A stretch of DNA of 64,000 nucleotides from Danio rerio (lineage: Eukaryota; Chordata; Actinopteri; Cypriniformes; Danionidae). The notes beneath the pieces are model-generated. The model had not been told where the DNA came from. It worked only from the letters and a program-made list of their open reading frames with translations, and searched no databases. A program made the position numbers and the translations under genes. Positions 31,499 through 42,250 of the stretch are shown here, in pieces (within the stretch, counting starts at the first letter, position 1; each line of letters opens with the position of its first letter). Where the stretch lies: contig NC_133191.1 in assembly GCF_049306965.1 (NCBI RefSeq), positions 16,241,001-16,305,000 on the forward strand, written 5' to 3'.

Positions 31499-31870
31499 CA
31501 CAGATGTCAAATCCAGTTCCTGGAGGGCCGTAGCTCTGGACAGTTCCAAACCTGCTTCATCACACTACCTGTAGGTTTCATCCAAGCCTGAAGGACTCAA
31601 TTAGTTTGATCAGGTGTGTTTAATTAGGGTTAAAGCTATTGTGCAGAGCTACCGCCCACCAGAGACAGGATTTGACACCAGTGCACTAAACTCTCCTAAC
31701 CGTGCAATAGTATCTGGATGCAGATTTGCAAGCTGAGACTGCATATTTCAAACTTATAATGTCAGACTCAATGCACTCAGTGGAGCTAGACCAGGGGTGC
31801 CCAAACTCAGTCCTGGAGGGCCAGTGTGCTGCATTGTTTAGCTCCAACTTCAAATGAGGTGAATCTGCTC
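31499..31870. mobile_element. Two further small hAT-like MITE copies
   Basis: At 31507-31690 a GTCAAATCCAGTTCCTGG end pairs with a GGATTTGACACCAG end. At about 31793-31860 only one end (CAGGGGTGCCCAAACTCAG) is seen. Both belong to the same style of element as 29940-30130. Target-site duplications are not clear. Confidence 0.55.
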
Positions 31871-32744
31871 AGAAAAATATTTGGCTGTGTATTACGGTGT
31901 TCTAAATGACCTAAAATAGTTGCATCGATGACATAAGTGTGCACGAAATCGGAAGGTAAAAATGCACACAGGGGAGGTGGGGACAATAACAAATTTGCCT
32001 AGTGCGAGTACAGCCAGAAATTTACAAAAATAATAATAATGATGAAAATATGGGTAAAACATGCATGTGACAAAGAACCGAGGTCTTTTTAATAGCTCTG
32101 TGCAACAAAGTGAACATTGTTTGCATCAAGTGCATCAGTTCACATGTGAAAATACAGAGCCATATAGGTATTATGTCCAGCATTATTTTTTTTCCTTGGA
32201 CTTTTGATGACAGCAAAAACTATAGATATCACTCTTATACCTGGTATTTATTAGCTACACTCTGTAACCCATTAAGAAAGTCATGCTAGCCACATTACCT
32301 CCAGTGAAGCAGTACAGCCATTACATTTATATGCAAAAGTTTTCTTAATTAAAAATGGCTCTTAATAAAAAAAATCTTAATTTCTGTTTACATTGGTTTT
32401 AAGACAACCCAAAATAACCCTGAATTTCAATCAAAAAAAAAAAAAAAAACACACGCTGTTATTCTGACCAATTGTCGTTTTCTAAGGTGTCATTATTTAA
32501 CATAATAAAATATTATTCAACTAAGTCAAATATATTTAATGTTAAACATACTATTATACTTAAAAATGAACATAAAACAAATACTTTATTCAAAGCACTT
32601 CATTCGCCAGTTCTGCCGAAACTGATGCCACCTGTAATTTGCAGGTAAACTATCCTTCAAAGTAACATAAATGACAGTGTTTCAATAATTTTAGAAGTTT
32701 AAGGTACATTTACAGGATGTAAATCACAAAAACTTTAAAGTTAT
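31871..32744. other. Intergenic, nothing recognised
   Basis: AT-rich sequence with a poly-A run near 32433-32450. No gene or complete repeat is visible. Confidence 0.4.
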
Positions 32745-33113
32745 GGTCCCACTTTATATTAAGTGGCCTTAACTAATATGTACTTACATAGAATTTAATA
32801 GTTTGTTACAATGTACTTATTGTGTAAATACATGTATTTACTGTGTATTTATGCTTGATTAAGTACAAGTATGTAACAACATCTGTAATTAACTTTTGTA
32901 ATTACATTTGTAAATACACTGTTGACCATCCCTTACACCTTAACCTACCCTTAAACCTACCCATACCACCAAACCTGTCCATAACCCAACCTCTATCCCA
33001 ACTCAAAAGCACCACAAGTGTTCTCAAATACATTATAAACACAGTAAGTACATTGTATTTATTTTTTGATGTAAGTACATAGTAGTTAAGGCCACTTAAT
33101 ATAAAGTGGGACC
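32745..33113. mobile_element. 369-bp MITE with long TIR and exact 8-bp TSD
   Basis: The left end GGTCCCACTTTATATTAAG with following TGGCCTTAACTA is matched over about 31 bases by the inverted right end. Flanks are an exact AAAGTTAT duplication (32737-32744 and 33114-33121), which fits an hAT-like element. The middle (about 32930-33010) holds a diverged CCTAACC/CCCATACC-type short repeat. Confidence 0.92.
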
Positions 33114-33533
33114 AAAGTTATTTCTTTAGCATTTTCAAAAGTTTCACAAACAGACAACAATATTGCCCTGTTCAGATCTAAAAAAATAGATGGGGAAGGA
33201 AAAAAAAAACAAATTTTGTATATGACAGGCAATGTTGTTACGTTGCAAAAAAACACTACAGACCTGCACACATTTAGCTTTGTGCTACGAACTTATGCCC
33301 ATGGACCAGCATTTCTCAATTGCAGTTATCAATCTCCACCACTCACTGCATATTTCACATCTTTTTCTTTAATTTGACAAAAAGCACCCTCCACAAAACA
33401 TTCCGCCATGATTCCTGTTTGAAGAGAGAAAATGCATTTAATTTAAAAGTCATTTTAGTGTGCAATGTGTGAATTTATATCATATTTATTCATAGAGATA
33501 TGTCATAGTTTGTGAGTAGTGAGGCATGAGGAC

Positions 33534-34450
33534 TAGGCCTGGTATAATGATATAAGCACAATATAAGATTCTGCAATATAACCTTGGATAAAAATATTAG
33601 TTTTACAGTATTGTGATTACTGCTCCAAAATGTTATTTTTCAAATGTCTAGTTAAAAACTAGAACTTTTCCCCTTTGAACACAAGGTATTTTATTTTGAG
33701 AAACATTTAAAATATTTTGTAACAGTAAACGTTGATAATTTCAATGAATGATTGACTTCTGCTGTCTTCGATAGTTTCAAAAACAGATTTCTTTACAATT
33801 GAAAATGGCATCTTTGGATGTTTTATAAAAAGCAAAAAAATATATATATAGTTAAAGTCAGAATTATTAGCACCCCTGAATTCTTAGCCCCATTTCTAAA
33901 CATAATAGTTTTAATTACTTATCTGTAAGAACTGATTTATTTTATCTTTGCCATGATGACAGTATTTGAATAGATCTTTTTTCAAGACGCTTCTATACAG
34001 CTTAAAGAGCAATTTAAAGGCTTAACTAGTTTAATTAGGTAGGTTAGGGTGATTAGGCAAGTTATTGTATAACGTTGGTTTGTTCTATAGATTATCGAAA
34101 AAAAAAATCCTTAAAAGAGCTAATAATTTTGACCTTAAAATGGTTTTTAAAAAATTAAGGCATGCTTTTATTCTAGCAGAAATAAGACAAATTAGACTTT
34201 CTCCAGAAGAAAAAAATATATAATCAGACATACAGTGAACATTTCTTTGTTCTGTTAAACTTCATTTGGAAAATATTTAAAAAAGAAAAAAAAATCCAAG
34301 AGGGCTAATAATTCTGACTTCAACTGTTTCTAAAAAAAAAAAAAAAAATGTAAACATATCTTAGAAACGGTATTTAAAAAAAATTGGCGGGTTTAAAACC
34401 TTGACTTTTCCAAACTGCGGTAAAATGTAAAAACGTTTATTCCATGCCTA
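33534..34450. mobile_element. hAT-like element hosting a nested MITE
   Basis: The left end TAGGCCTGGTATAATGATA pairs loosely with the complement of the right end, TAGGCATGGAATAAACG. Flanks ATGAGGAC (33526-33533) and GTGAGGAC (34451-34458) form an 8-bp duplication with one mismatch. About half of its length is a second element inserted at 33850-34326. Confidence 0.8.
33850..34326 (+). mobile_element. Tc1/mariner-type MITE, nested
   Basis: The left end (C)AGTTAAAGTCAGAATTATTAG pairs with the right end, complement CAGTTGAAGTCAGAATTATT. It sits in a TA-rich site. The same family occurs at 40291-40815 with clean TA duplications. The TIR start resembles that of salmonid and zebrafish Tc1 elements. 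No coding content. Confidence 0.85.
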
Positions 34451-34458
34451 GTGAGGAC

Positions 34459-35146
34459 TGGATTGACAACCACCGCTTTAGGGGAAAAAATACTAATGCA
34501 CAGGACATCATTTTTCATGGGATTGTGTTTTGTAGTTGTGTTCATGGTGTTCACGTAGACGATAGCATTGGTATTGTTTTCATGATCTCTTTTCAAATGG
34601 ATTTAATACTGATTGGTACTGAATGATAGTTATTTTCAAAGTTTGTTTTCAAGCAACCAGGCAAATGAAACAAAAAAACAACAAAAAAAAAAAAAAAAAC
34701 TCCCAAAGAAAGAAGTGAAGAACAAGCTGCGACCTTTAATTGCATCAAATATGAAGTGACAATATTTCTGTATTTATGAGAACATTTACAACCTCACAAT
34801 GTTAAGAAGGTCATTTTTAATCAAATTCATTTAAAAAAAATCTTAACACCTATGTACTGTAAAATCTATAGTATTCATTACTTGGAGGAGAAAAACATTT
34901 AATGGCACACGTAATACTGACCCCAGATACTGTCACTGACATGCATACAATTTGCAGTTTTATCAAAATCAAGCTATTCAAGCTTTGAATCTAATTTTAA
35001 GCAGTTTTCATCAGCAGTTTTGTGGAAAGCAAGCAAATGAGAGAAAACATCTTCACTTAAATCAATAGAAACCATATCCAACTTTTAAAAGAAATTTTTT
35101 TTTTGAAAAATGCCAGTTTCAACAATGATGTTGCCCAAAAGCATAT
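34459..35146 (-). other. rbm12b 3' UTR side
   Basis: Sequence downstream of the rbm12b stop codon, presumably 3' UTR in its upstream part. AT-rich with an A-run near 34680-34700. No other gene is seen. Confidence 0.4.
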
Positions 35147-37174
35147 CTACAAAATAAAAACCTGAATTTTTCTGGTGCCAATTGGTCGTCCATTTAACTC
35201 TCGAACAGCAACGAGCGCCTCTCTGTGGTTATCAAATGCTATAGTTGCTGAACGTTTTGGAGCTCCATTCCTATCAAACAGCAACGAGGCAGATCCTGGA
35301 ATCACTCTGTACCCATAGCAGAAGTCATAGATTTCTTCGATTCTTATCTGTGAGGGCAGATTGACCAACTTAACGCAGGTCGGAGCGTCAAATTGCGCGT
35401 CAGGAGGTTCGTAATGTTGACGACCATTGCCATCAGGACCCGGCCCAAAATTAGGCTCAAAGTGTTTGTGACCTCCATAACCTTGGTGCATATTAGGCGG
35501 CATCTCAAAATCACCTTGGGGCATCTGGTTGTTAACAAAACCAGGACCATCGTTGAAACCTTCATTTCTCTGAAAATTCCTTTCTTCAAAGTTCCGATCC
35601 TGAAAGTTCCGATCCTGAAAGTTCCGTTCCTGAAAGTTCCGTTCCTGAAAGTTCCTTTCCTGAAAATTCCGATCCTGAAAGTTCCGATCCTGAAAGTTCC
35701 GATCCTGAAAGTTCCGTTCTTGCGGGCTAACCATCGGTTGGTCGTTCACACCAAACTGGGCCATCTGGGACATCGTTATGCACTTCAGCATGACTTCAGA
35801 TCCAAGAAACCTCTGTCCGTTTAGGGACTGTCCCGTCATGGCCTCCTTTTCAGTTTGAAAGATGACCAAAGCCTCACCAAGCCCAGCTCCTCTTTCATCC
35901 CGCAATAAGATGACCCTATCCTCCGTGAGCGCATATCCATGAAAGAAGTCCATGATCTCCACCTTTCGAACATCAAACGGGAGGTTGCGTACATATAGAC
36001 ACCTCAACTGAGAGTCAGGAGTGTTTCGCTGAGACTGTGAGGCTTCAGCTGAACGCCTTGACCCTTTTTCCTCACCTCTAGCATCAATGGATGATTCCAA
36101 CATGGTGACCATTTTCTCCTTGGAGATGGGTGACACATACACTACCTTGTTATACATCATTTCCTTATTATGAGCCAAGCCAGCACAATAGTCTGTCAGA
36201 CTTCTAAACACCACAACAGCCGATTTGGACTTATCATCCTTTTTCGAGGAGAAGATAATTATCTGATCATCCTTTAAAGCAACTGGCTGAAGAAACACCC
36301 TCACATCTCTCTTTTCAACCAAAGGAGGCAAGTTCTCAAACATGATGCAGTACTCTTCATGGGAGGGCGATCGTGATCTTGACCTGTAGGAAATGGGAGA
36401 TCGAGATCTCACTCGCTCTACTGGTGTTCTTTTCCGCATATCTGCTGCAACGATGAGACCTCCTTCTTTCAGCCACTCCTCTTCAGTGCATCTCGTTATT
36501 TGTATGTACCGTGATCCCATGTATTGTCGATCTCTCTTAAGACCTTCAATTGCATCCTCTTTGGTGGTGAAGCGCACCATACTGTTTCCGCTGAACATTC
36601 CTCTAGGGTTTTTCAAAAACAGAATATCATCAACTTTTAGCCCAGCAAAAAAGTTATGGACGTTGTCTTTTGTTGCAGAAAACGGCATGCCCGTTAATTT
36701 TAAATAAACCTCGGCTCTCTCTGGTGCATCCCCGTCTCTCTGGCGTCGTGCCTCATTGAATGTAGACGGAGCTGGCCTTCCCCTCATCTCTGGATGATCT
36801 GCCCTACGTACATCTGGTCTGGTGTCTTTACTGAACGGCAGAGGACCTTGTTCCGCAGAAGCTCTTTTCACAGGCTCCTTGTACATGGCCCTATTTTTTA
36901 ACTCTGATCTTCTGGTGCTTTCCTCTAGAACACTCTGCATTTCTGACTTGCTACTTAGAAACAAGTTGACAGTAGACCCCTTAATGCAGCCCCCTGAGCG
37001 CGACATTGCTCGTCTTGCATCTTCATCAGATGCAAATATTATAAAAGCCTCCTCAAGCTCCCCACCAATTATATGAACCCCACCATCAGGGATTCTGAGG
37101 CCAGTGAAGAAATTCCGAATGTCCTCAGAACCAGCAGTGACTCTAAGTCCCTGTAATCGGATGACCACAGCCAT
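35147..37174 (-). CDS. rbm12b: RNA-binding protein 12B (rbm12b), single coding exon
   Basis: RBM12B proteins carry several RRM and quasi-RRM domains; their targets are poorly known and nuclear RNA binding is the expected role. This copy has 675 residues. I start it at MAVVIRLQGL, which matches the human N-terminus (MAVVIRLLGL), not at the ATG four codons upstream. Domains: RRM1 1-74 (FFTGLRIPDGGVHIIGGE is nearly as in human), RRM2 about 155-232, an RS-rich linker 254-270, RRM3 about 274-352, RRM4 about 392-465 (CLYVRNLPFDV; GEALVIF), a pentapeptide array 487-536 and RRM5 about 599-674 ending ELNGRPIGTRK plus a short tail. A splice acceptor (CTGCAG) just 5' of position 37196 suggests a 5' UTR intron, as in mammals. 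The frame is intact. Zebrafish has more than one rbm12b paralogue, and I cannot say which this is. Confidence 0.96.
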   Translation of the reverse strand: MAVVIRLQGLRVTAGSEDIRNFFTGLRIPDGGVHIIGGELEEAFIIFASDEDARRAMSRSGGCIKGSTVNLFLSSKSEMQSVLEESTRRSELKNRAMYKEPVKRASAEQGPLPFSKDTRPDVRRADHPEMRGRPAPSTFNEARRQRDGDAPERAEVYLKLTGMPFSATKDNVHNFFAGLKVDDILFLKNPRGMFSGNSMVRFTTKEDAIEGLKRDRQYMGSRYIQITRCTEEEWLKEGGLIVAADMRKRTPVERVRSRSPISYRSRSRSPSHEEYCIMFENLPPLVEKRDVRVFLQPVALKDDQIIIFSSKKDDKSKSAVVVFRSLTDYCAGLAHNKEMMYNKVVYVSPISKEKMVTMLESSIDARGEEKGSRRSAEASQSQRNTPDSQLRCLYVRNLPFDVRKVEIMDFFHGYALTEDRVILLRDERGAGLGEALVIFQTEKEAMTGQSLNGQRFLGSEVMLKCITMSQMAQFGVNDQPMVSPQERNFQDRNFQDRNFQDRNFQERNFQERNFQERNFQDRNFQDRNFEERNFQRNEGFNDGPGFVNNQMPQGDFEMPPNMHQGYGGHKHFEPNFGPGPDGNGRQHYEPPDAQFDAPTCVKLVNLPSQIRIEEIYDFCYGYRVIPGSASLLFDRNGAPKRSATIAFDNHREALVAVRELNGRPIGTRKIQVFIL
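35567..35716 (-). repeat. 15-bp coding minisatellite in rbm12b
   Basis: Ten uninterrupted 15-bp units encode the pentapeptide RNFQD/E (one is RNFEE and the last RNFQR). The order D,D,D,E,E,E,D,D,E,R suggests local duplication of blocks. The array lies between RRM4 and RRM5, where the human protein has its own, different-sequence array (PEEDFRR type, from recall). Confidence 0.95.
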
Positions 37175-37865
37175 GATGGAGCACACACAACAGCACCTGC
37201 AGACAGAAGGGGCACATATAATTGCGTTATCGCTGACAAAACTGTTGCCTCCATATCACATAATATGCAATAGAGATCCCAACCATCACTTTAAAACCAA
37301 TGTTAGCAGTCCTTGTAAGTTAAACAAATCTCACCGGCCAATAAACATACACAACTGACAACGATAACAACCAATTTACATCATACAACATCTGCAGCAG
37401 AGAAAAGCATCTTTGCTCAACAAGACAGCCTACGTTGGATTTTCAGGTAAAACTCGTTCTTCAACCATCAACAACATCCTTTAAGTTTCTACATGCAAAT
37501 ATGCATTTAAAAACAACAAGTCCAGTCTTTGCCCAAACATTATTTGCTCAAATACTTTTTCTTTTTGTTTTTTTTTCCATAATCAAAACACCACTGCATG
37601 CTGAAAGATTGTAAGTCTTAAATACTTTGCATTTTAAATCTTGGTATTTTATACCATCCAGTCACTAAAAGATTGAAATCTGGCAACAGCTTGACAATGA
37701 ATTGCATCAGGTCATTTGGTATTTAAAAGGACAAGGACCTTAGCATGAAGCTCACAAACCATTTACCAACTGCCACCTAACCAAATCAACCTAACCAGTC
37801 AACAAGAGGACAAAAAACAAACTTACAAAAAATTACAATAATAATGACAATAATATTGCAAGCAA

Positions 37866-37868
<3 letters not shown>

Positions 37869-37928
<60 letters not shown>

Positions 37929-37943
37929 ATTATTATTATTATT
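37869..37943. repeat. (AT)n then (ATT)n microsatellite
   Basis: About 27 AT units followed by seven ATT units. Confidence 0.96.
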
Positions 37944-37996
37944 TCCTTTTTAATGTATGAAAAGTAATCATGAAGCAACAGTTCAAGCTACAGTCC

Positions 37997-38923
37997 AGGG
38001 CCCCGTTTCAAAAAGGAGGTTAAGTGAAAACTGTGTAACCCACCCTGAAATGACAAAAACTTCGGGTTTTCCATTTCAAAATGGTAGGTTTGTCAAACTC
38101 GAGAAAGCAGGGTAAGTTAAGCCTGTTTCTGAAAGAGAGATAACTTTACCGTGGTAACTTACTCCGTAAATCTTGCATTTCAGTATTAGTGTTATTATAT
38201 TATTAATTACCTCCAGAACGTATGGAACGTATCAAGAGCATCTCTTCTCTGTGTCAGCCACACAAGTGCACTTTTAAAACTATTATAAACTAAATTTTTG
38301 AAATTTTATTTTAAGCGTTTATCTTAACGTGCGTGTTAAAGTGGGAACCTTAAATTAGATATTTCCACTAAACATTGAGTTAAGGTTAGTGGCATTCTTG
38401 TTTTGTCAAATTTGTTGTAGAAACTATGCAGTAGCCTATTTTATGTAATTTAATGAAATTACATCTGAAATAACTTCAAAAATACAGCCAATTCCTTACT
38501 TTTTCAAGTAAAAAGTTAATAAATGTCGCACATTACATTACATATTTTTTATCATACTAAAATATGTAAATACATTAAATGTTACCTTATGCATAACTAA
38601 GCAGCTATGTTTTCCCATGCTAACTGTTACTGTTTCACTGATGCAATGGTGGTCCTTTTTTAAATATATGGGCATGAGCAAATCAAGTTCAGCTGAAGAA
38701 AAAAATGCTGATCTTTTTTCAGATGTTGCCATGGTGACTCGTAATATCTGCGCTCCATTGATAATGCCTTTTTATAGTTGCGGTGTGTGCGCTTAACTCT
38801 TAGTCTACTCAAAGTTGATTGACCCAACTCAGATCAGCTATTCTAAAAACTAAAACTGAGTCAACTAAAGAGTTCAAGTTTAAACTATGAGTTGGTTAAA
38901 CCTCCTTACTGAAACAGGTCCCT
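37997..38923 (-). mobile_element. PIF/Harbinger-ISL2EU-like element with Myb/SANT-like relic
   Basis: The left end AGGGCCCCGTTTCAAAAAGG and the complement of the right end, AGGGACCTGTTTCAGTAAGG, form a good TIR. Inside, a minus-strand frame (38538-38732) starts MATSEKRSAFFSSAELDLLM. This resembles the start of Myb/SANT-like DNA-binding proteins carried by Harbinger-type elements. It diverges after about 25 residues and no transposase is seen, so the element is non-autonomous. Confidence 0.65.
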
Positions 38924-39734
38924 ATTTTGAGTCAAGTCATTACACCCAATGACTTGAAGATGAAAATATAAATTATAAATAAATCAAATCTGTCAACCTT
39001 GTCTTAAAAACAGACAACCACTGCTTTAAACAAAAATTATGATACTCAGAAATGCAGTCTACCCCTGCAAACGTTCAATTGTATTGCAAAATCATTGTTT
39101 ACACTTGACCTGCATATTAACAAAAAAAAACCTGAATCCTTAAAAAGCTTCCCACCAAAGAAAAAAATAAAATCCAAATCGACTTTCAATGTCAAACTCC
39201 AGGGTCCATCCACATGGAAGGGTAGACGACACAAATTTCAGCACTCTGTGAATCAAACCAAGGGGCTTTCCGTCGACGTTACAGTCGCTTCACTCACTTC
39301 CCGGATTTCTTTATGTAACTCAACCAAAGCGCACTTCCACACATACTTCCCTATCGCGCTAAACCACAAACCGCGCTAAATTACACCAATATTCCATTCG
39401 AACTAGCAACTGCTACAAATGTGTACATTCAAATGCACCTCGGTAACACATTGTATTCGCAACGAACGAATCTGTTATCTTAATCACAAATCACACAGCT
39501 AAAGACAGCATCCAATAGCCTCGTCGAGTTCAGTCATACCTACCAACCAACCCAGCACAATACACCCCGAAACACAATGAACATACAGTGTACGGTTTAA
39601 AAAGGAAAAACAAATCTCCCGCAACAACCAAAAGCATTGTTGAAAACAAAGAGAGCAGCAGTTATCTGTGCTAGCGCAGATGCTAAACCCGACAGGCCCA
39701 GAAATGTGACGCGCTCAGTATGGATCAAACTTAC

Positions 39735-39990
39735 ACAAAACAAAGAAGAAATCAATCCTTTTCAAAAAATAAAAGATTGCGAATTTTAAAGACAATCCGC
39801 GACGCCGTCTATCTGAGCTCCAACGTGACTAAACGACAGAGTTTGTGATATGTCGGAAAAGGACGAATCGCAAGCATCTAGCGCATCCGCATTTCCTCCA
39901 TCACTGTCTGTGAAACTACGGAAAGCCGGAGGCGCTGCACACTGAAACGCACATTCCAACCAACCACAGACTGTAAAACATTCCAGCACA
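39735..39990 (-). promoter_or_regulatory. Candidate non-coding exon 1 and promoter of rbm12b
   Basis: The minus strand ends here with TTTTGT|GTAAGTTTG, a good donor that would join the acceptor at 37196. The stretch is richer in CpG than its surroundings, as expected near a housekeeping promoter. No TATA box was read. The transcription start is not fixed. Confidence 0.45.
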
Positions 39991-40290
39991 ATAGACGCAC
40001 ATAACTGTGATTAAACAATCATAAAAAACAGCATGGAATATCGACAAACGTCCAGTTATTTTATAAACAAATGATTAAATTCAAGATTAGCGTATAAAAG
40101 GATTGCTCTAGGTATAACCAGGGTATTACCATCTGCAATAACCACTAGTACATCTTAGTTACATTTGTCTGATCATTTTCAAATCTTGTTACATAAAACA
40201 TGTACTTATATTTTAAAAGGGTGATATATGAAGTGTTTAATGAAAAAATATTTTAAAAAATCACAGTTTTCAATAGGTATACTTGATGTA

Positions 40291-40815
40291 CAGTTAAAGT
40301 CAGAATTATTAGCCCCCCTGTTTATTTTTCCCCAATTTCTGTTTAACGGCGAGAATAATTTTTTCAACACATTTCTAAACATAATGGTTTTAATAAGTCA
40401 TTTCTAATAACTGATTTCTTTTATCTTTGTCATGATGACAGTAAATAATATTTTACAAGATATTTTTCAAGACACTTCTATACAGCTTAAAGTGGCATTT
40501 AAAGGCTTATCTAGGTAGATTAGGGTAATAAAGCAAGTCATTGTATAATGATAAATTTCTGTAGACTATTGAAAAATTTATAGCTTTAAGAGGCTAATAA
40601 ATTGGACCTTAAATGGGTTTAAAAAAAATTTAAAACTGTTTTTTTCTAGCCGAAATAAAACAAACAAGACTTTCTCCAGAAGAAAAAAAATATTATCAGA
40701 CATGCTGTGAAAATGTCCTTGCTCTGTTAAACATCATTTGAAAAATATTTAAAAAAGAGGGGGGAAAAAAAAAAAGGGAGGGGGATGGGGGGGCTAATAA
40801 TTCTGACTTCAACTG
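40291..40815 (+). mobile_element. 525-bp Tc1/mariner-type MITE with TA duplication
   Basis: The left end CAGTTAAAGTCAGAATTATT pairs with the complement of the right end, CAGTTGAAGTCAGAATTATT. TA dinucleotides flank both ends (40289-40290 and 40816-40817), as expected for Tc1/mariner. It is full length, non-coding and the same family as 33850-34326. Confidence 0.92.
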
Positions 40816-40817
40816 TA

Positions 40818-41555
40818 TGATTCTGTAAAAAAAAAAATCTCCAGTTTTATTCATATGTATTTTCATATAATTTCTTCAGTGCACAACATAAAAACATGAT
40901 ATCTCAAAATTATTAAAAATGGAGTTATTAATTCTAAAGCCATATATCCAGCGTCAAGTGTTTTTGACTAGTCTGTATAGACTGAATTTCATTATTATTA
41001 AATATTTGTGTTTCATATAGTGTCCTACTTTGTCATCCATCTTTCCTCTTTATTACCTGTATAACTGGAAATTTGAACAACCAGCAAAGTATTGTAGGTA
41101 TCGCCATAATGTGATGCATAATTTTTTAGTCAAGCATTGACCACCTTCTTCAATATAAATACATTTTCTGTTCTCATCTCAAGCCTAGGCAAATAAGAAA
41201 GCGCTAATCCGAGGCCGCATTTTTATGATGTCAACATGAAGACTTCCTACAAAGTATTTTACAGAATTTAAAAAAAATAAAAAATTCAAGACACTTAAGT
41301 ATTTGCATACAAAATATTAAGCCATTTTCATCAACCCAATACAAATTACAAAATACTATTTTACATTTGAATATATTTGAAAATTTTGTATCATAAATAA
41401 TGCCCATCCTTGTTTATACCTTTACTCACATTACACCCGGATTTCAAAAAAACCTTTGGCATAAACTTGTAGAAAGGCACTATTGGTCAGGGGAACGCTA
41501 CAAAAACATCAAAGTTCAAAGTTTATCATCCAAACTCAGTCACAAAAGTCTATTT
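40818..41555. other. Intergenic, nothing recognised
   Basis: AT-rich sequence without a recognisable gene or repeat. Confidence 0.4.
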
Positions 41556-41559
41556 TACT

Positions 41560-42250
41560 AATTCTAGACTATGTTCTAGATTATGTATGCATTGACCTGC
41601 GTCGGAAGCTAGAAGTAGTACTATATGGTTGGCAACCAACAGATCGAATTAGTAAAAAGTTTTAAGTGCCTAGGTACTATTATTGGTAATAAATTACATT
41701 TTGATGTAAATACTAAATAACTAGGACCGGCCAACAAAGACTTTATTGTCTGTGAAAGTTTTAGTGAAGTTCAATTGATAGGAATTGATGGTGGCATTTT
41801 ATAAGGCCTAAATAGAATTTATTTGAACTTTTCATTGATTTGTTTGTTTGCTTCATTAAAAGTAAAACAGAAGAACTCACTGTCTATGGTTTTAAACATC
41901 TGCAGTAAATTATTAGGGTTAAAAGTGCTGGGGCTATCCTATGAAATCCAGGTGTTAAAGAAAGCCTGATGAACCTGATAAATTACATCTGATATATCCC
42001 ATCCAAATTTCAAATCCTTCCCTCAGGATATTAGTATATGGTCTCTTTGGCAAGGACCAAGACATTAACAATTTTATTTTGTTCTTTGTGCGACTGATCT
42101 GTTGAATTTAATGGGAAGAGGTAGTTGCAGTTTCCAGTGCTATTAATGTTGTTTAATGTTTGTCTTAAGTGTGTGGTGTGATATATGTGTTGTAAATCTA
42201 TTACAATGCAGAACAAATCATAAACTGTAAATTGTGAAGTTTACAGTAAC
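41560..42250 (+). mobile_element. LINE relic, ORF2 C-terminal part
   Basis: Translated pieces such as KCLGTIIGNKLHFDVNT (from about 41668) match the 'YLGT' thumb region and C-terminus of fish non-LTR reverse transcriptases. Later pieces near 41935-42060 look like the ORF end. It is heavily decayed, with many stops. Confidence 0.6.

Larger units (their letters stand above)
37197..39734 (-). other. Presumed 5' UTR intron of rbm12b
   Basis: Bounded on the rbm12b side by a CTGCAG acceptor and upstream by a GTAAGTTTG donor (complement of 39722-39734). It holds a long (AT)n tract and a Harbinger-like element. The donor choice is an inference. Confidence 0.5.

Noticed and set aside
35393-35824. Plus-strand 143-codon open frame with KVPILKVPFL repeats
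   Set aside because: It is the antisense shadow of the rbm12b pentapeptide array. The repeat period is a multiple of three, so all frames without stops stay open.
36393-37358. Several open frames antisense to rbm12b
   Set aside because: They are shadows of a well-supported coding exon and have no recognisable domains of their own.
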